Assembly (NCBI GenBank): GCA_022800755.1 | Contig: JAAWQX010000007.1 | Location: forward strand, 32,427 to 96,426 | Direction of reading: 5' to 3' | Source of the DNA: Oscillospiraceae bacterium | GTDB taxonomy: Bacteria > Bacillota > Clostridia > Oscillospirales > Oscillospiraceae | Length of the DNA: 64,000 nucleotides | Shown here: positions 47,301 to 57,406 of the stretch, piece after piece | Layout: each line of letters begins with the position of its first letter | Position numbering within the stretch: position 1 is the stretch's first letter | Made by a program: the position numbers and the translations under genes | The notes under the pieces: model-generated | What the model saw: only the letters and a program-made list of their open reading frames with translations | Told to the model about the DNA's origin: nothing | Database searches by the model: none

Positions 47301-50300
47301 GCTGTGGCACTGTCTTGATAGTCCAGCGTTACAATGACCTCTTTCGCTTTCCACCGGGCGTATAGGTCGTGGCTGCTGGGATTCGTTACCGTGGTCTCCG
47401 CAGTGATCTGCATACCACCGACAGATTCCGTGGTAAACCAGCCGAGGAAATCATAGCCCGTCTTCTGCACCTGCGGCAGTTCGCCGTATTTCTGTCCGTA
47501 AATGATGCTCTTGCTGGTCATTTCCGTTGTTCCCGGCACCGTGCTGCCGCCCATCTTCTGGAACGTCACCACCGAGCCGCTGGCCACCCAATGGGCATAG
47601 AGTGTATGGCTGTTGGCATTTGTCACCGGCGTATCGGCTTCAATTTTTGTACCCTGGCCATTTTCTTTCGTATACCAGCCGGCAAATTGGTAACCGACCT
47701 TGGTGGGCGTGGGCAAAATGCCATAGGGTTTGCCAAACTGAACCCCGGCTTTGGGAACCGTGTTGCCGCTGTCAGCGCCGGCGTAATCGAAGGTCACCTC
47801 GATGCTGCTTTCCACCCACAACGCGTAAAGCGTTTGATGTGCATCATCCTGCACATTCATTTTGTCCAGCTTCACAATATCGGAAGACTGAATCTGTGTT
47901 CCCATCGCTTTTATCGGGAAGGTCCACCAACCGTCAAACGCATATCCATCCCGGGCCGGCAGCGACAGGTTATACGGTTGGTCATAGGTGACCGTAATGG
48001 TATAAGGTTCAAAGCTGCTGGCGCTGTCTACGAGCTTCACCGTAAGCGTATGGGCAGTCCACCGGGCATACAGCGTATGCCCCCTCGCAGTCTGCACAGT
48101 AGATTCCGCAGTGACCGGGTTTCCGCTTATCTGTGCGTCATACCAGCCCGCGAAGTCATAGCCCGTTCGTACAGGCGACGGCAAATCGCCATACGCCGCG
48201 CCGTAGGTCACGGTTTTTTGCGTATCCCGTGTGTCGTCCACGGTGCCATCCTGATAATCGTATGTCACGGTGTACGTTTTCGGGGTCCAGTGGGCATACA
48301 GCGTAATATCCGTAATCGTCGAAACCTTGTCTGTCGCGCCGATTAGTGTCCCACCGGTCGGCTCCGTAAACCAGCCCACAAAGTCATAGCCGGTCCGAGT
48401 GGGGGTAGGCGTAAGGCCGTATTGGCCGTCAAATTCCACCTGCCGCTTAGTCTCGCTCACTTCGCCGCCGTTGGCATCAAAGCTTACAAAAATCGACTTC
48501 GCTTCCCAGTGGGCATCCAGCGTATGATTTCTGGCCGTGGTCATTTTCTGGCCCTCTGTGACCTGTACAGCATCGTCCCCTGCCGTGAACCAGCCCAGGA
48601 AATCATAGCCGGTACGCGCTGGTGTCGGTAATCCGGAATAGTAGGCATCATAGAAGATTTCCATGCTTTCTGGTGTGTATCCGCCGCCCGCTACGCCGTA
48701 GTTAAATGTCACGGTATATTTGATCGCCGTCCAGCGGGCATAGAGCGTATGGGCTTCCGGGTTCGTCACTCTGGTACCCGTATTAATCAAATCGCCCTCT
48801 ACCGGAAGCGTATACCAGCCGGCAAACAAATACCCTGTGCGCGTGGGGATTGGCAGAGGATCATAATTGCCGTCAAAGGTGAATTCCGCCGTATCCCCAA
48901 AGCCATCCGGCGCATCGCCGTTGAGATAATCAAAGGTCACAGCGATCGATTTTGCGGACCAGTGGGCGTAGAGCGTATGATCTTCCGCGGTTTTTACGTT
49001 CACCGTTTCATCGCCGTCTACCCGTACAGCGTCATCCGCCGTGCTGAGATACCAGCCTGTAAACTGATAGCCGGTCCGTGTCGGCGTGGGGAGCGTCACC
49101 TGACTGTAAGGTTCGTCATAGGTGAGCGTGACTTTATTGTCCGTCAATGCGTCGCCCTGGTTGGGGTCCAGTGTCACTTCATACGTTTTCGGTGTCCAAT
49201 GGGCGTATAGCTTGAGTTCTCCCGTTTGCGCCACGCGGTCAGATTCGCCAATGACCGTTCCATTCTCTTTATCCGTATACCAGCCGACAAACTCATAGCC
49301 TGTGCGGGTAGCTACGGGCAAATACGGCCAATACAGGTCACCGTAGTGATACATGACAACCTTGAAACTCTTATCTTCGCTCTCGCTGTTCTCGATCACA
49401 CCATTGGGCGCTTCAAAAACCACCTTCAGGTCTTCGCCGATCCAATCGGCATACAGCGTGTGATTGTCCGCAATCGTCACAAGGCTTTCCGCCGTAACTT
49501 CAACGCCAGCGCCGTTGGCCTGTGTATACCATCCGCCGAATTCATAATTGCTCTTTTGCGGTACCGGCAGACTGCCGTATGCGCTGCCGAAGGTGACGGT
49601 CCGCGTCGTTTCTGACATTTCTCCGCCATCAGCGTCCTGATAATCAAACGTCACCTGATATTCATTGGCCTGCCATACCGCGTACAGGGAGACCTCTTCC
49701 CCGGCAACCTCTGTCAAATCGTCTGTGAGCGAATTTGCATAGGCAGCCTCGCCATCCGCGCTCTGTGCCCAGCCTTGGAACGTGTAGCCCTCCCGGGTAT
49801 AACCACTCATGGGCAGCGCCGCAGCGGTTGCGTAGGTTTTCGATACGGATGTTTCCGCGCCCTCTGCCGCCGTACCGCCATTGGCATTGAGCAGGACCGT
49901 ATAAACATTTGTCTGCCAGTGGGCGTACAGCGTGCTTGTGTTATCCGTGATTTTCACCACGGTTTCGCCGTTGACCAGCTCGCCGTTTTCCGCTTCCGTG
50001 TACCAGCCAAGGAACGTACGGCCGGTCCAAATCGGCGTGGGCAGGTTGGAAAACACTTCGTCATACGTGACCGAGATCGTCGCGGGTTCCAGCGGGCTGC
50101 CGCCGTTCACATCCATCGCGACGCTGTATGTATTGGCCGTCCATATCGCCGTTAAGGTATGGTCTCCGGCAAATGATACCTGGGTTCCCGCTGTGATATC
50201 GGTACTTCCTGCCTCCGCTATCAAGCGCCAGCCCGCAAATGTGTAACCTGCGCGGGTGGGTTCGGGCAATTCTGGGTATGCCGCGTCAAATACCACATCC

Positions 50301-53300
50301 ACCATGGACGAGTCTACCGCGTCGCCGCCGTTCACGTCCAGCATTACGCTGTACGTTCTTGCCGTCCAGTGGGCATATAAGGTCTGTTCGGCTGTGATCT
50401 CAACATTGGATTCCGCCGTGATCTGATCGCCGTCCTCCGCCGCGGTAAACCATCCGGCGAATTCATAGCCCGTCTTGTTCGGTGCGGGCAGGGTGCCGTA
50501 AGCGGCATCATAGGTCACTTCCAAGCTGTCGTTCTTCAGCGGGTCGCCGCTATTGACGTCAAAGGTCACGGTATATTTGTTCGCTTCCCAAGCAGCGTAT
50601 AGCTGCTGAGTCTGGGTAATGGTAACGGGCGTCTGGTCATTCACCAGATTACCGTCGCTCTCTGCGTCATACCAGCCCAGGAATCGGTATCCGATCCGGG
50701 TCGGGTCTGGGAGATCAGCATAGGTCCCGCCATAAGTCACCTGAACCGTATAGTTCTCTAACACACCACCCTTGGAATCCAACTGCACCGTATACTGGTT
50801 CGCTTCCCAATGTGCATAAAGATCATGATCGCCCGCAGTCCCTACCAAAGTCTCATCCGTGACCGCGGTACTGCCGTCCTGAAGATACCAACCAACAAAA
50901 TGATATCCCGTCTTGTCCGGCACGGGCAAGGTTCCGTACGCCGCATCAAACACCACGTCCTTCGTTTCCTGGCTTACGGTGCCGCCGTCACATTGGAAAC
51001 TCACCTGATAGGTATTTGCACTCCAGCGAGCATACAGCGTATGGTCATGGTCGATATCCAGTTTTGTCTCGTTGCCATGGATTTGGTTTCCAATGATTGG
51101 ATTGCCCTCGCCGTCCGTATCATTGTCGTCAGCCCGGTCAAACCAGCCCTGGAACGTGTAGCCCGTGCGGACTGGTGTAGGAAGCCTGGGATACACCTGC
51201 CCAAACACAACACTGGTCTTTGTTCCCTCTCCGCTTAAGGTTCCGCCATTGGTATCCAACGTAACCTGATATGTATTCACGCTCCAACGGGCATACAAGG
51301 TCAGCTCGTCATTCGTGATCTTCACGGTGTCCGTAGGCTTATATTCCGTCCCGCCGGTTTCTTTAAACGTATCGAACCATCCCTGGAATGAGTATCCTTT
51401 TCTCACCGGGGTGGGCATCGCGGCGTACGTATCGTCATACGTGAACGAAACCTGAACCGTTTCATTTTCTCCGTCCAGATAATCGCCGTTGTTCGGATCG
51501 AAGGTCACGGAATACTGGTTTGCCGTCCAATGGGCGTGCAATTCGTGGTCTTCCGCAGTCCGCACGACCGTATCCGCGGTAACTTCCGCCGAATCCCCGG
51601 TCTCGTCAAAATGCCAGCCGGCGAAGGTATAACCCGTGCGGGTGGGGGCCGGGAGCGCGCCGTACGCGCTGTCATACACCACCGGTTTGGTCTGCTCATC
51701 CGCCGCGCCGTCCGCACCGTGATACACATACGTTACGGTGTATTCGTTCGCGGTCCAATGGGCGTACAGCGTCTGGTCTGCCGTGATTGCCACGGCGCTG
51801 CCCGCTGTGACTTCACTTCCGCTGTCAGCCGCGGTATACCAACCCGCGAACGTATAGCCTGTGCGGGTCGGCGTGGGCAATTCACCGTAGACGCTGTCAT
51901 AGGTCACGGTCTTGCTGTCCGTGGTGACTTCGCCGTTTTCCCCGTTGGGATCAAATGTCACGGTGTACTCGTTCGCTTCCCACACCGCGTACAGCGTCAC
52001 GGTCGCGCCATCCTCCGCCGTCAGGTTCTGCACTTCCCCGGCATCCGCATAGTCAGCCGTACTCGCACTTTGGTCTTTCGACCAGCCCAGGAACGTATAG
52101 CCCGTGCGGGTAAACTGGTTCTTGCTCAAATTCGCCGACGCGTCATATGTGGCGGACATACTCCCCATCGTTCCTTCGCCCTGATTGGCGTTGAACGCGA
52201 TGGTGTAGATATGAGGCGTCCAGTGAGCGGCGATATACCGACCGGACTCGGCCGTGTTTACCGTGTCATTCGTAACAGCATCGGCTCCGTTCATCGCGTC
52301 ATTTACGCTGCTACCGCGATACCATCCGGCAAAGTCATAGCCCGTGCGGGAACACACCGTCGGGAGACCCTGGTTGTCAAACATGGTGGCATACTTCTCG
52401 TCCGTATCCACTTCTGTAGACGCGGTCTCCGCACCAGAGATTACATTACCCGTCCCCGGCACTGTAAACTGGCCGCCGTTGGGATAGAGCACGAAACCAC
52501 TCGTCTCCGCCTGCCACAGGGCATACAGGGTATGAGCTTTCGCGGTGGTCATTTTCGTACTTTCCGTCACCACTGCGCTGCCAAACGAATTTCCTACCGC
52601 CCATCCCTGGAAGATGTATCCCGCTCTGGTCGGTTCCGGCAGCGTGCCGTAGCTACCGTCATAGGTGACCTGTTTGCTCGCCGTTCCTACCTGCGCGGTA
52701 TTCGTTCCGCCGTCATTTCCGTCAAACGTCACCGTATATTCATTGGCGGTCCACTTGGCGTATACCTTGAAATCCTCAGTCTGTGTCACGGTCGTGCCGG
52801 CTTGGATGCGGGTCCCGCCGCCGTTGGGTGCAGTCCACCATCCGCCAAAGGTATAACCGGTCCTGGTAGGCGTTACCAACGTGCCGAAGGTGCTACCGTA
52901 TGTGGCTTTGCCCGACACTGTGGTGTTGTTGCCCGTCGCGCCTTCGTATTCGTAAATAACGCTGACCTGGTCTCCCTGCCAGCGGGCGTACAGGGTGTGG
53001 TCCTCATAACTGCCTACCGTCGTACTCTGCAAGACCCGCTGTCCGCCAGTTTTCGCCGTGTACCAGCCAAGGAACGTGTAATGCGCCCGCGTCATCGTCT
53101 CGGGCAGTTCGGTTCCATAGGGGCTGCCGTAAACCGCCGCCATGGTTGGGAAGCCCTGCGTCGTGCCGTTATTGGGGTCCAGCGTGACGGTCACGCCCTT
53201 GCCCTGCCACTGGGTATAGAGGGTGTGGTCCATCGCCATCGATACCGGAGTCGTGGCCGTTACCAGCTTCGTGCCGGCAGCATCCGTACTCCAGCCTTTC

Positions 53301-56300
53301 AGAGTATAACCCTCTCGCTCCGGCTGGGGAAGCGGCCCATACGGCTGACCGTAAGTCACTGAGCGGGACATCTCAAGAAATCTGGTATTGTCCACGCCCA
53401 CGTAGGAAAACGTAACCGTATACGTGTTAGCCTGCCATACCGCGTACAAATTCAGCGTACCGCTCGTGGCGAGATTTTTCACACCCGTCTGCCCATCGAT
53501 ATAGTCCGCTGTTGTGGCGTTCGCGTTCGTAGACCACCCCAGGAACGTATAGCCAATGCGGTGGAACTGGTTCTCCGGCAAATCAAATGCGGTATCATAG
53601 GTGGCGCTGGTGTTGGTCATCGTTCCGCTGCCACCAGTAGTGCAGTTGATATTGTACTTCACCGTGTACTTGTTCGCGGTCCAATGCGGAGCCAAATATT
53701 GGAGACGCGGTGTAGTATTGACTGTATCGTTCGTGACTCGTGTGCCGCCTATTTCTGCACCTGTCTGACTGTTACTACGGAACCAACCCGCAAACGTATA
53801 CCCTGTGCGGCTCGGCGTCGGCAGGCCGTTTCCGTTAAAGCTTGTGGAATACTTCGCGTCATATTCTACCGATGTGCCGCAGTGGTTGTTCCCGCTGATT
53901 GTCACTTGGCTCGACGGGTCGAAAAAACTGCCGCCGTTCGGATACACATAGTGCGTATACGTGTTCGCGGCCCACACAGCGTACAGCGTCACGCTGCTGC
54001 CCTCGGTCGTCGTCAGGTCTGTGCTCAGCGTGGTGGTATACGCCGCGGCAGTCGCACCGGCAGTCGTGGCCCAGCCCTTGAACGTATAGCCCGTGCGGGT
54101 CGGCGCGCCGCTGCCGGTTTTGGGCAGGGTCAGGTTTGTGCCGTAAGTTTTCGTCAGGCTCATTGTGGTACCCGCCGTCGCGGAGGTAGCATTTTTATCG
54201 AAATTCACCGTATAGGTGTTCCCTGCCCACTTCGCGTACAGCCGCACGGTACCGTTATTGGTCGCCGTCAGTTTGGAGACCTGCTTCTGGTCCGTATGTA
54301 CCATGCTCCCAGTGCTGCTCGTGGCCCAGCCCAGGAACTTGTAGCCCGTTCTGCTGAACCTATTCTGTGCCAGGTTGAACACCTCGCTGTACTTTTTTAC
54401 AGAACTGGCCATCGTACCGGTGGCATCCGCGTGGTTTTTATCATATTCCACCGTGTACTGGTGCTCCGTCCAGTGGGCGACGATGTAACCGGTACTCGTC
54501 TGATTCATGGTGCTGCTGTTGGTGATTTTTGTACCGCCGCTTTGTGCAGTCGACAGGTTGGTACTGCGGTACCAACCTGCGAACGTATACCCCTCACGGG
54601 TAGGCGTAGGCAGACCCTTTCCGCCAAAGATGGTGGAATATGCTTTGCCGTAAGTACCCGATGTGGTACTTCGACCATTTCCGCTCACCGTTGTACCGCT
54701 CACCGGATCTGTAAAACTGCCACCATTGGGATACACATACTGCGTATAGGACTTCGCTTCCCACACCGCGTACAAATTGACCGTAGCGTTATTCGTCGGG
54801 GACAGCATAGAGACCGATTTCTGGTCCGTATGCACTACGCTTCCCGTGCTGCTCGTAGCCCAGCCCTTGAAGGTGTAGCCCGTGCGGGTAAACGTATTCT
54901 TGCCCAAAGTGAACGTATCGCTGTAGTTGTGCGTAGAGCTCGCCATCGAGCCGCTGCCGCCGTTGGCGTTGTATTTTACTGTGTATTGGTGCTCCGTCCA
55001 GTGCGCGGCCAAATAACTGGTGGTCGTTGCTGTATTGACAGTGCCGTCTGTGACTTTTGTGCTGCTGCTTTGCGCTGACGCCAAGGAGTTTCCACGATAC
55101 CAGCCGGCAAAGGTATAACCAGTGCGGGTCGGTATCTGCAGGCCGTATCCATCAAAAATCCAGCTATATTGTTGGTTATACTTCACTGATGTACTAGTAT
55201 ACCCACTGCCGCTGATCGTCTTTTTGCTCACCGGGTCCGTAAACGTACCGCCGTCGGGATAAACATAATGGGTAATCGACTTCGCTTCCCACACGGCGTA
55301 CAGCGTCACGGTATCGTCCTGGGTCGTTGACAGGTCTGTGCTCAGCCCCATGGTATACTGTGCCGCCGTCGCATCGGGCCTTGTAGCCCAACCCTTGAAC
55401 GTGTAGCCCGTGCGGGTCGGTATGGAATCGCCCGCGGAAGGCAGCTGCAAGGTGCTTTGGTAGGTCTTGGTCAAGCTGCTTATGCTGCCTGCCGTCGCAC
55501 TGTCGGCATTTTTATCGAATGCCACCGTATAGGTCACAGGTACAACGTCGGCGATCAGATCGGCACTGGGGCTGCCATTGATCCATACGCCTTCCTCCAC
55601 CCAGCCAGGCACACTGCCTTCAACGCAGCTTCCATCGGCGTTAAGCACCTTTGTGCCGTCCGAGGTAAAAAAGCCGCCGCACGTATAGCCGGTAGGGATA
55701 GTCGAGTCAAAATCGGCTTTGTTGCCGCCGATAGCGATGCGCATGTTCCTAATGTAGGTTCTGGCGCCGCCGGAAAGCGCGATCTCGCGCTTAAAGGGTG
55801 AAACAGCTTCCCCCAAAGCATTGCCGGAGTTATCGATACAGGCGTTCGTAGCGGTGCTGTTCCCATTGATCGAACCCGCCGTAGTAAATCTGTAGCTGCT
55901 GGCGTTGGTGCTACGGCCGCCTCCAGCTCCACCGTAGGTGTAGTTGGTAGTGATATAGGTATTATAGCTCGGCAGAGACCTCATATGGGGGTATGTATTC
56001 CCCGTGGATTTCCCACCACTTGTCTTGCCGGAGCCGCCATAAGATCCGCCGTTGATATCCCCGTAGCATCTGTCTTGCTCGGATAATTTGTCGCTTGTAA
56101 GCGAGTGGATCATCGCAGAGTCATATTTATAGTACCGCCATCCAATACTGTCGCCATTGCCAGGTGCGCCGCCGCCACCGCCGCCGCCACCGCTGCCAAT
56201 AGGCGCACCGTCATATCCGCCGCCACCGCCGCCGCCGCCAACAGCGCCGGAAATGGAATAGTTCAGATACTCATAGGTGTTGGACCCACTCGTAATCTTT

Positions 56301-57370
56301 TCATAGTCATCAATCGCGACTGCAGTCCCGCTCCTCAGGGTCGATTTACCGGCAGCGCCCGCGGTGCCGCCCGTGCCGCCGACTAAGGTTAAATTAGTGT
56401 TCGTTCCGATGACCGCGACAAAGCCATAGAACTCACCACCTTCTTCGCCGTCCTGACTAATAGCACCGTAATCCACTGTGGTTAATCTCAACTTCGCATG
56501 GTTAAAAACTGATGTGCCGTCATGTGACCTTGGCGAATTTGGATTCACAGTATAAAGGGCATGGAAGGTACCCGTATTATAGCTAGAGTTGCCGACATAA
56601 ATAAAATCCCCACCGAAATCCCCGAAGTTCTTGCCGAAGTCTCCTACGATGCCTCCTGGCACGGTTTGATCTCGAGTTCCCCGTTCACCCACATCAGGCG
56701 TTCGCAAGCCGCCGTTACCACCGAAGCCGCCGATTGCGGCTGCTCCGCCGCCGCCACCCGCGCCGCCGTATCCGCCGGGTCTGAGCTTGATTGTGACACT
56801 TGTTGCAGTCCCCTTATCATCCGATATCCAATCCGATTTCGACAGAGCCGAACTGGTAAAGTCTTGATAGTAAGAGGTATCTCCGCCGTTTCCGGCCGGC
56901 GTTCCGTTACCGCCTTTGGCAGCTACGGTACCGCCGCCGCCGCTGTCCACAATGATGAGCGACCCACCGGGCTTTATGTAAATACCCGGCGTCGAAGGTT
57001 TAATAATGTCATCTCTAGAAATTGATGTCCATTGTTTTTTCAAATATACACCATTCGCGCCCTGACAGGTCAGCGTGTGACCGCACAGGTCAATCACCAC
57101 GTCGCCTTCGATGACAAGGGCCATACCACTCGCCTTGTCCACCCCCGTAAGTGTCGTCTTATAGGGCGTCGCTATAACGGTATAATGATCCGACAGGTAG
57201 TACATACCAGTAGTTAGGACCCTTTCTCCCTCGGTATAGCCCGAAAGTTCCTGCGGCACTACAATATTATCATCCGCAGCTTTTGCCGGCAGCGCAAGCC
57301 GCGGCATCAGGCTCATCACGATTGTCACCGCGAGAGCCATGCTTAAAAAACGTTTCCAAATCTGATGCAT
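44399..57370 (-). CDS. Giant secreted surface protein: about 40 Listeria-Bacteroides repeats and a C-terminal dockerin
   Basis: 4323 residues in one intact frame. A signal peptide (1-32, ending LALPAKAAD) is followed by a region with beta-helix-like segments and glycine-rich loops (about 50-500), then about 40 tandem repeats of roughly 75-95 residues (about 610-3890) with the core RTGYTFAGWYT and closing LYAHWTAN, the InlB B-repeat/LB_rpt family (PF09479). C-terminal modules are an Ig-like domain (about 3893-3977), a cadherin-like domain (to 4063), a bacterial-repeat module, a CnaB-like segment and a type I dockerin (about 4247-4310; GDLNSNGTVDSVDMSILL and ADLNGSSIIDSVDLSVML). It is probably a wall-displayed stalk or adhesin. 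AGGAGG lies 13 nt before the ATG, rather far. Confidence 0.9.
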   Translation of the reverse strand: MHQIWKRFLSMALAVTIVMSLMPRLALPAKAADDNIVVPQELSGYTEGERVLTTGMYYLSDHYTVIATPYKTTLTGVDKASGMALVIEGDVVIDLCGHTLTCQGANGVYLKKQWTSISRDDIIKPSTPGIYIKPGGSLIIVDSGGGGTVAAKGGNGTPAGNGGDTSYYQDFTSSALSKSDWISDDKGTATSVTIKLRPGGYGGAGGGGGAAAIGGFGGNGGLRTPDVGERGTRDQTVPGGIVGDFGKNFGDFGGDFIYVGNSSYNTGTFHALYTVNPNSPRSHDGTSVFNHAKLRLTTVDYGAISQDGEEGGEFYGFVAVIGTNTNLTLVGGTGGTAGAAGKSTLRSGTAVAIDDYEKITSGSNTYEYLNYSISGAVGGGGGGGGYDGAPIGSGGGGGGGGAPGNGDSIGWRYYKYDSAMIHSLTSDKLSEQDRCYGDINGGSYGGSGKTSGGKSTGNTYPHMRSLPSYNTYITTNYTYGGAGGGRSTNASSYRFTTAGSINGNSTATNACIDNSGNALGEAVSPFKREIALSGGARTYIRNMRIAIGGNKADFDSTIPTGYTCGGFFTSDGTKVLNADGSCVEGSVPGWVEEGVWINGSPSADLIADVVPVTYTVAFDKNADSATAGSISSLTKTYQSTLQLPSAGDSIPTRTGYTFKGWATRPDATAAQYTMGLSTDLSTTQDDTVTLYAVWEAKSITHYVYPDGGTFTDPVSKKTISGSGYTSTSVKYNQQYSWIFDGYGLQIPTRTGYTFAGWYRGNSLASAQSSSTKVTDGTVNTATTTSYLAAHWTEHQYTVKYNANGGSGSMASSTHNYSDTFTLGKNTFTRTGYTFKGWATSSTGSVVHTDQKSVSMLSPTNNATVNLYAVWEAKSYTQYVYPNGGSFTDPVSGTTVSGNGRSTTSGTYGKAYSTIFGGKGLPTPTREGYTFAGWYRSTNLSTAQSGGTKITNSSTMNQTSTGYIVAHWTEHQYTVEYDKNHADATGTMASSVKKYSEVFNLAQNRFSRTGYKFLGWATSSTGSMVHTDQKQVSKLTATNNGTVRLYAKWAGNTYTVNFDKNATSATAGTTMSLTKTYGTNLTLPKTGSGAPTRTGYTFKGWATTAGATAAAYTTTLSTDLTTTEGSSVTLYAVWAANTYTHYVYPNGGSFFDPSSQVTISGNNHCGTSVEYDAKYSTSFNGNGLPTPSRTGYTFAGWFRSNSQTGAEIGGTRVTNDTVNTTPRLQYLAPHWTANKYTVKYNINCTTGGSGTMTNTSATYDTAFDLPENQFHRIGYTFLGWSTNANATTADYIDGQTGVKNLATSGTLNLYAVWQANTYTVTFSYVGVDNTRFLEMSRSVTYGQPYGPLPQPEREGYTLKGWSTDAAGTKLVTATTPVSMAMDHTLYTQWQGKGVTVTLDPNNGTTQGFPTMAAVYGSPYGTELPETMTRAHYTFLGWYTAKTGGQRVLQSTTVGSYEDHTLYARWQGDQVSVIYEYEGATGNNTTVSGKATYGSTFGTLVTPTRTGYTFGGWWTAPNGGGTRIQAGTTVTQTEDFKVYAKWTANEYTVTFDGNDGGTNTAQVGTASKQVTYDGSYGTLPEPTRAGYIFQGWAVGNSFGSAVVTESTKMTTAKAHTLYALWQAETSGFVLYPNGGQFTVPGTGNVISGAETASTEVDTDEKYATMFDNQGLPTVCSRTGYDFAGWYRGSSVNDAMNGADAVTNDTVNTAESGRYIAAHWTPHIYTIAFNANQGEGTMGSMSATYDASANLSKNQFTRTGYTFLGWSKDQSASTADYADAGEVQNLTAEDGATVTLYAVWEANEYTVTFDPNGENGEVTTDSKTVTYDSVYGELPTPTRTGYTFAGWYTAADSGSEVTAGSAVAITADQTLYAHWTANEYTVTYVYHGADGAADEQTKPVVYDSAYGALPAPTRTGYTFAGWHFDETGDSAEVTADTVVRTAEDHELHAHWTANQYSVTFDPNNGDYLDGENETVQVSFTYDDTYAAMPTPVRKGYSFQGWFDTFKETGGTEYKPTDTVKITNDELTLYARWSVNTYQVTLDTNGGTLSGEGTKTSVVFGQVYPRLPTPVRTGYTFQGWFDRADDNDTDGEGNPIIGNQIHGNETKLDIDHDHTLYARWSANTYQVSFQCDGGTVSQETKDVVFDAAYGTLPVPDKTGYHFVGWYLQDGSTAVTDETLVGTAGDHDLYAHWEANQYTVQLDSKGGVLENYTVQVTYGGTYADLPDPTRIGYRFLGWYDAESDGNLVNDQTPVTITQTQQLYAAWEANKYTVTFDVNSGDPLKNDSLEVTYDAAYGTLPAPNKTGYEFAGWFTAAEDGDQITAESNVEITAEQTLYAHWTARTYSVMLDVNGGDAVDSSMVDVVFDAAYPELPEPTRAGYTFAGWRLIAEAGSTDITAGTQVSFAGDHTLTAIWTANTYSVAMDVNGGSPLEPATISVTYDEVFSNLPTPIWTGRTFLGWYTEAENGELVNGETVVKITDNTSTLYAHWQTNVYTVLLNANGGTAAEGAETSVSKTYATAAALPMSGYTREGYTFQGWAQSADGEAAYANSLTDDLTEVAGEEVSLYAVWQANEYQVTFDYQDADGGEMSETTRTVTFGSAYGSLPVPQKSNYEFGGWYTQANGAGVEVTAESLVTIADNHTLYADWIGEDLKVVFEAPNGVIENSESEDKSFKVVMYHYGDLYWPYLPVATRTGYEFVGWYTDKENGTVIGESDRVAQTGELKLYAHWTPKTYEVTLDPNQGDALTDNKVTLTYDEPYSQVTLPTPTRTGYQFTGWYLSTADDAVRVDGDETVNVKTAEDHTLYAHWSAKSIAVTFDYLNGDAPDGFGDTAEFTFDGNYDPLPIPTRTGYLFAGWYTLPVEGDLINTGTRVTNPEAHTLYARWTAIKYTVTFNYGVAGGGYTPESMEIFYDAYYSGLPTPARTGYDFLGWFTAGDDAVQVTEGQKMTTARNHTLDAHWEAKSIFVSFDANGGEVSETKRQVEFDGQYGLTPTPTRTGYDFVGWFTEPTGGTLIGATDKVSTITDITLYAHWTPKTYTVTYDYQDGTVDDTRDTQKTVTYGAAYGDLPSPVRTGYDFAGWYDAQISGNPVTAESTVQTARGHTLYARWTAHTLTVKLVDSASSFEPYTITVTYDQPYNLSLPARDGYAFDGWWTFPIKAMGTQIQSSDIVKLDKMNVQDDAHQTLYALWVESSIEVTFDYAGADSGNTVPKAGVQFGKPYGILPTPTKVGYQFAGWYTKENGQGTKIEADTPVTNANSHTLYAHWVASGSVVTFQKMGGSTVPGTTEMTSKSIIYGQKYGELPQVQKTGYDFLGWFTTESVGGMQITAETTVTNPSSHDLYARWKAKEVIVTLDYQDSATADGSVTVSYGAQYGTLPSAERNGYTFVGWFTEPNGQGDQIMPYTTVTKEQAHTLYAFWSEKTFTVHLEYQDGAEDHDTTQIIVVNGGTYGGLPTDPERTGYTFAGWYTASIGGTLVETTTKVELTADQNLYAHWTANSYQVSFSCAGETIEAQNVTFGEKYGMLPTPANAENFAGWYTSEADDAVMVTADTVVSTAEDHTLYARWNQSNEIRVTLDAQGGTVDPTFLIIKLLEEAAVNEEAFAQLLSVAAPDDDSSIEELLIEESADESQTEPPVEEASEEGQLPVESPEDESTAAIPDEVGDENLDILLQEESSPDTFSEANGIVKYPALPTPVREGYQFLGWYTVAEGGTQISEGAEVTNLTDHVLYAHWQAESISVTLDYQWDGKQETITVQYDGKYTSLPANPTRNGYTFAGWYTSADASGALVTTDTQVKTTTAHTLYAHWTAGGYTINYDANGGTGALLPTTASYDTAVTLNTNRNGSGAFMTRTGHVFLGWSLNQNASTAEYRDQAMVTNLSTPGGAGSVTLYAVWAAISSPGAVTVTEGQEARFTTSVSDAAATYQWQSSSDFGGTWSNITGATGKVYKIDVTTSGDDTHLFRCVVTIGGFSGVSAQAVLRVNKLDSNKAIIRFNLGENYTSYIDEHSGTITVFVPKGTVVTSMTPIITLSTGATVSPQSGVAQDFTSSVTYTVTADDGSKKTYTVTVMEGDSSYHIINIQQAEGGQVTTNTPAAATNTEIVLTVTPKKGYELKTLTVAGSAVTASPVEDGNGDISYYTYTFNMPDKNVSVQVSYIRVGLNISGRVSSWNPTQETTITLYQSGAPRDARAAVMQVTIPGIQAIGQSAEAYTLEGVRFGTYDMVVTKDAHTSYTITGLTVTEAMPDLTLPTIELYVGDLNSNGTVDSVDMSILLRSENFGRSVRDAVLPIADLNGSSIIDSVDLSVMLQSQYFGKRSKIVSYSDFASGKI
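45700..55540 (-). repeat. Tandem coding repeats of the giant protein (about 40 copies)
   Basis: By hand I count 40 copies of the GYxFxGW...LYAxW unit. The first eight or so are longer and alternate two types (YVYPDGGTFTDP-type and YTVxFDKNA-type), which suggests duplication of a larger block; later copies are shorter and more diverged. Confidence 0.85.
46300..46620 (-). other. Acidic insertion inside repeat 38
   Basis: About 100 residues rich in E, D, S and P (for example ESADESQTEPPVEEASEEGQ) interrupt one repeat between its first strand (VTLDAQGGTVDP) and its core (REGYQFLGWYT). No other repeat has such an insert. Confidence 0.8.
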
Positions 57371-57406
57371 GATTGGAAATCGACCTCCTAACCTTCCGTT
57401 TTTCTA

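Noticed and set aside
45700..55540. Regularly spaced repeats suggesting a CRISPR array.
   Set aside because: The units are coding, in frame, of variable length (about 75-95 codons) and diverged, which fits protein repeats and not direct repeats with spacers.
44399..57370. Long plus-strand open frames opposite the giant gene (for example 51530-53362 and 53561-55078).
   Set aside because: They mirror the repeats of the minus-strand gene, lack ribosome sites and have no recognisable families; repeat codons keep the opposite frame open by chance.
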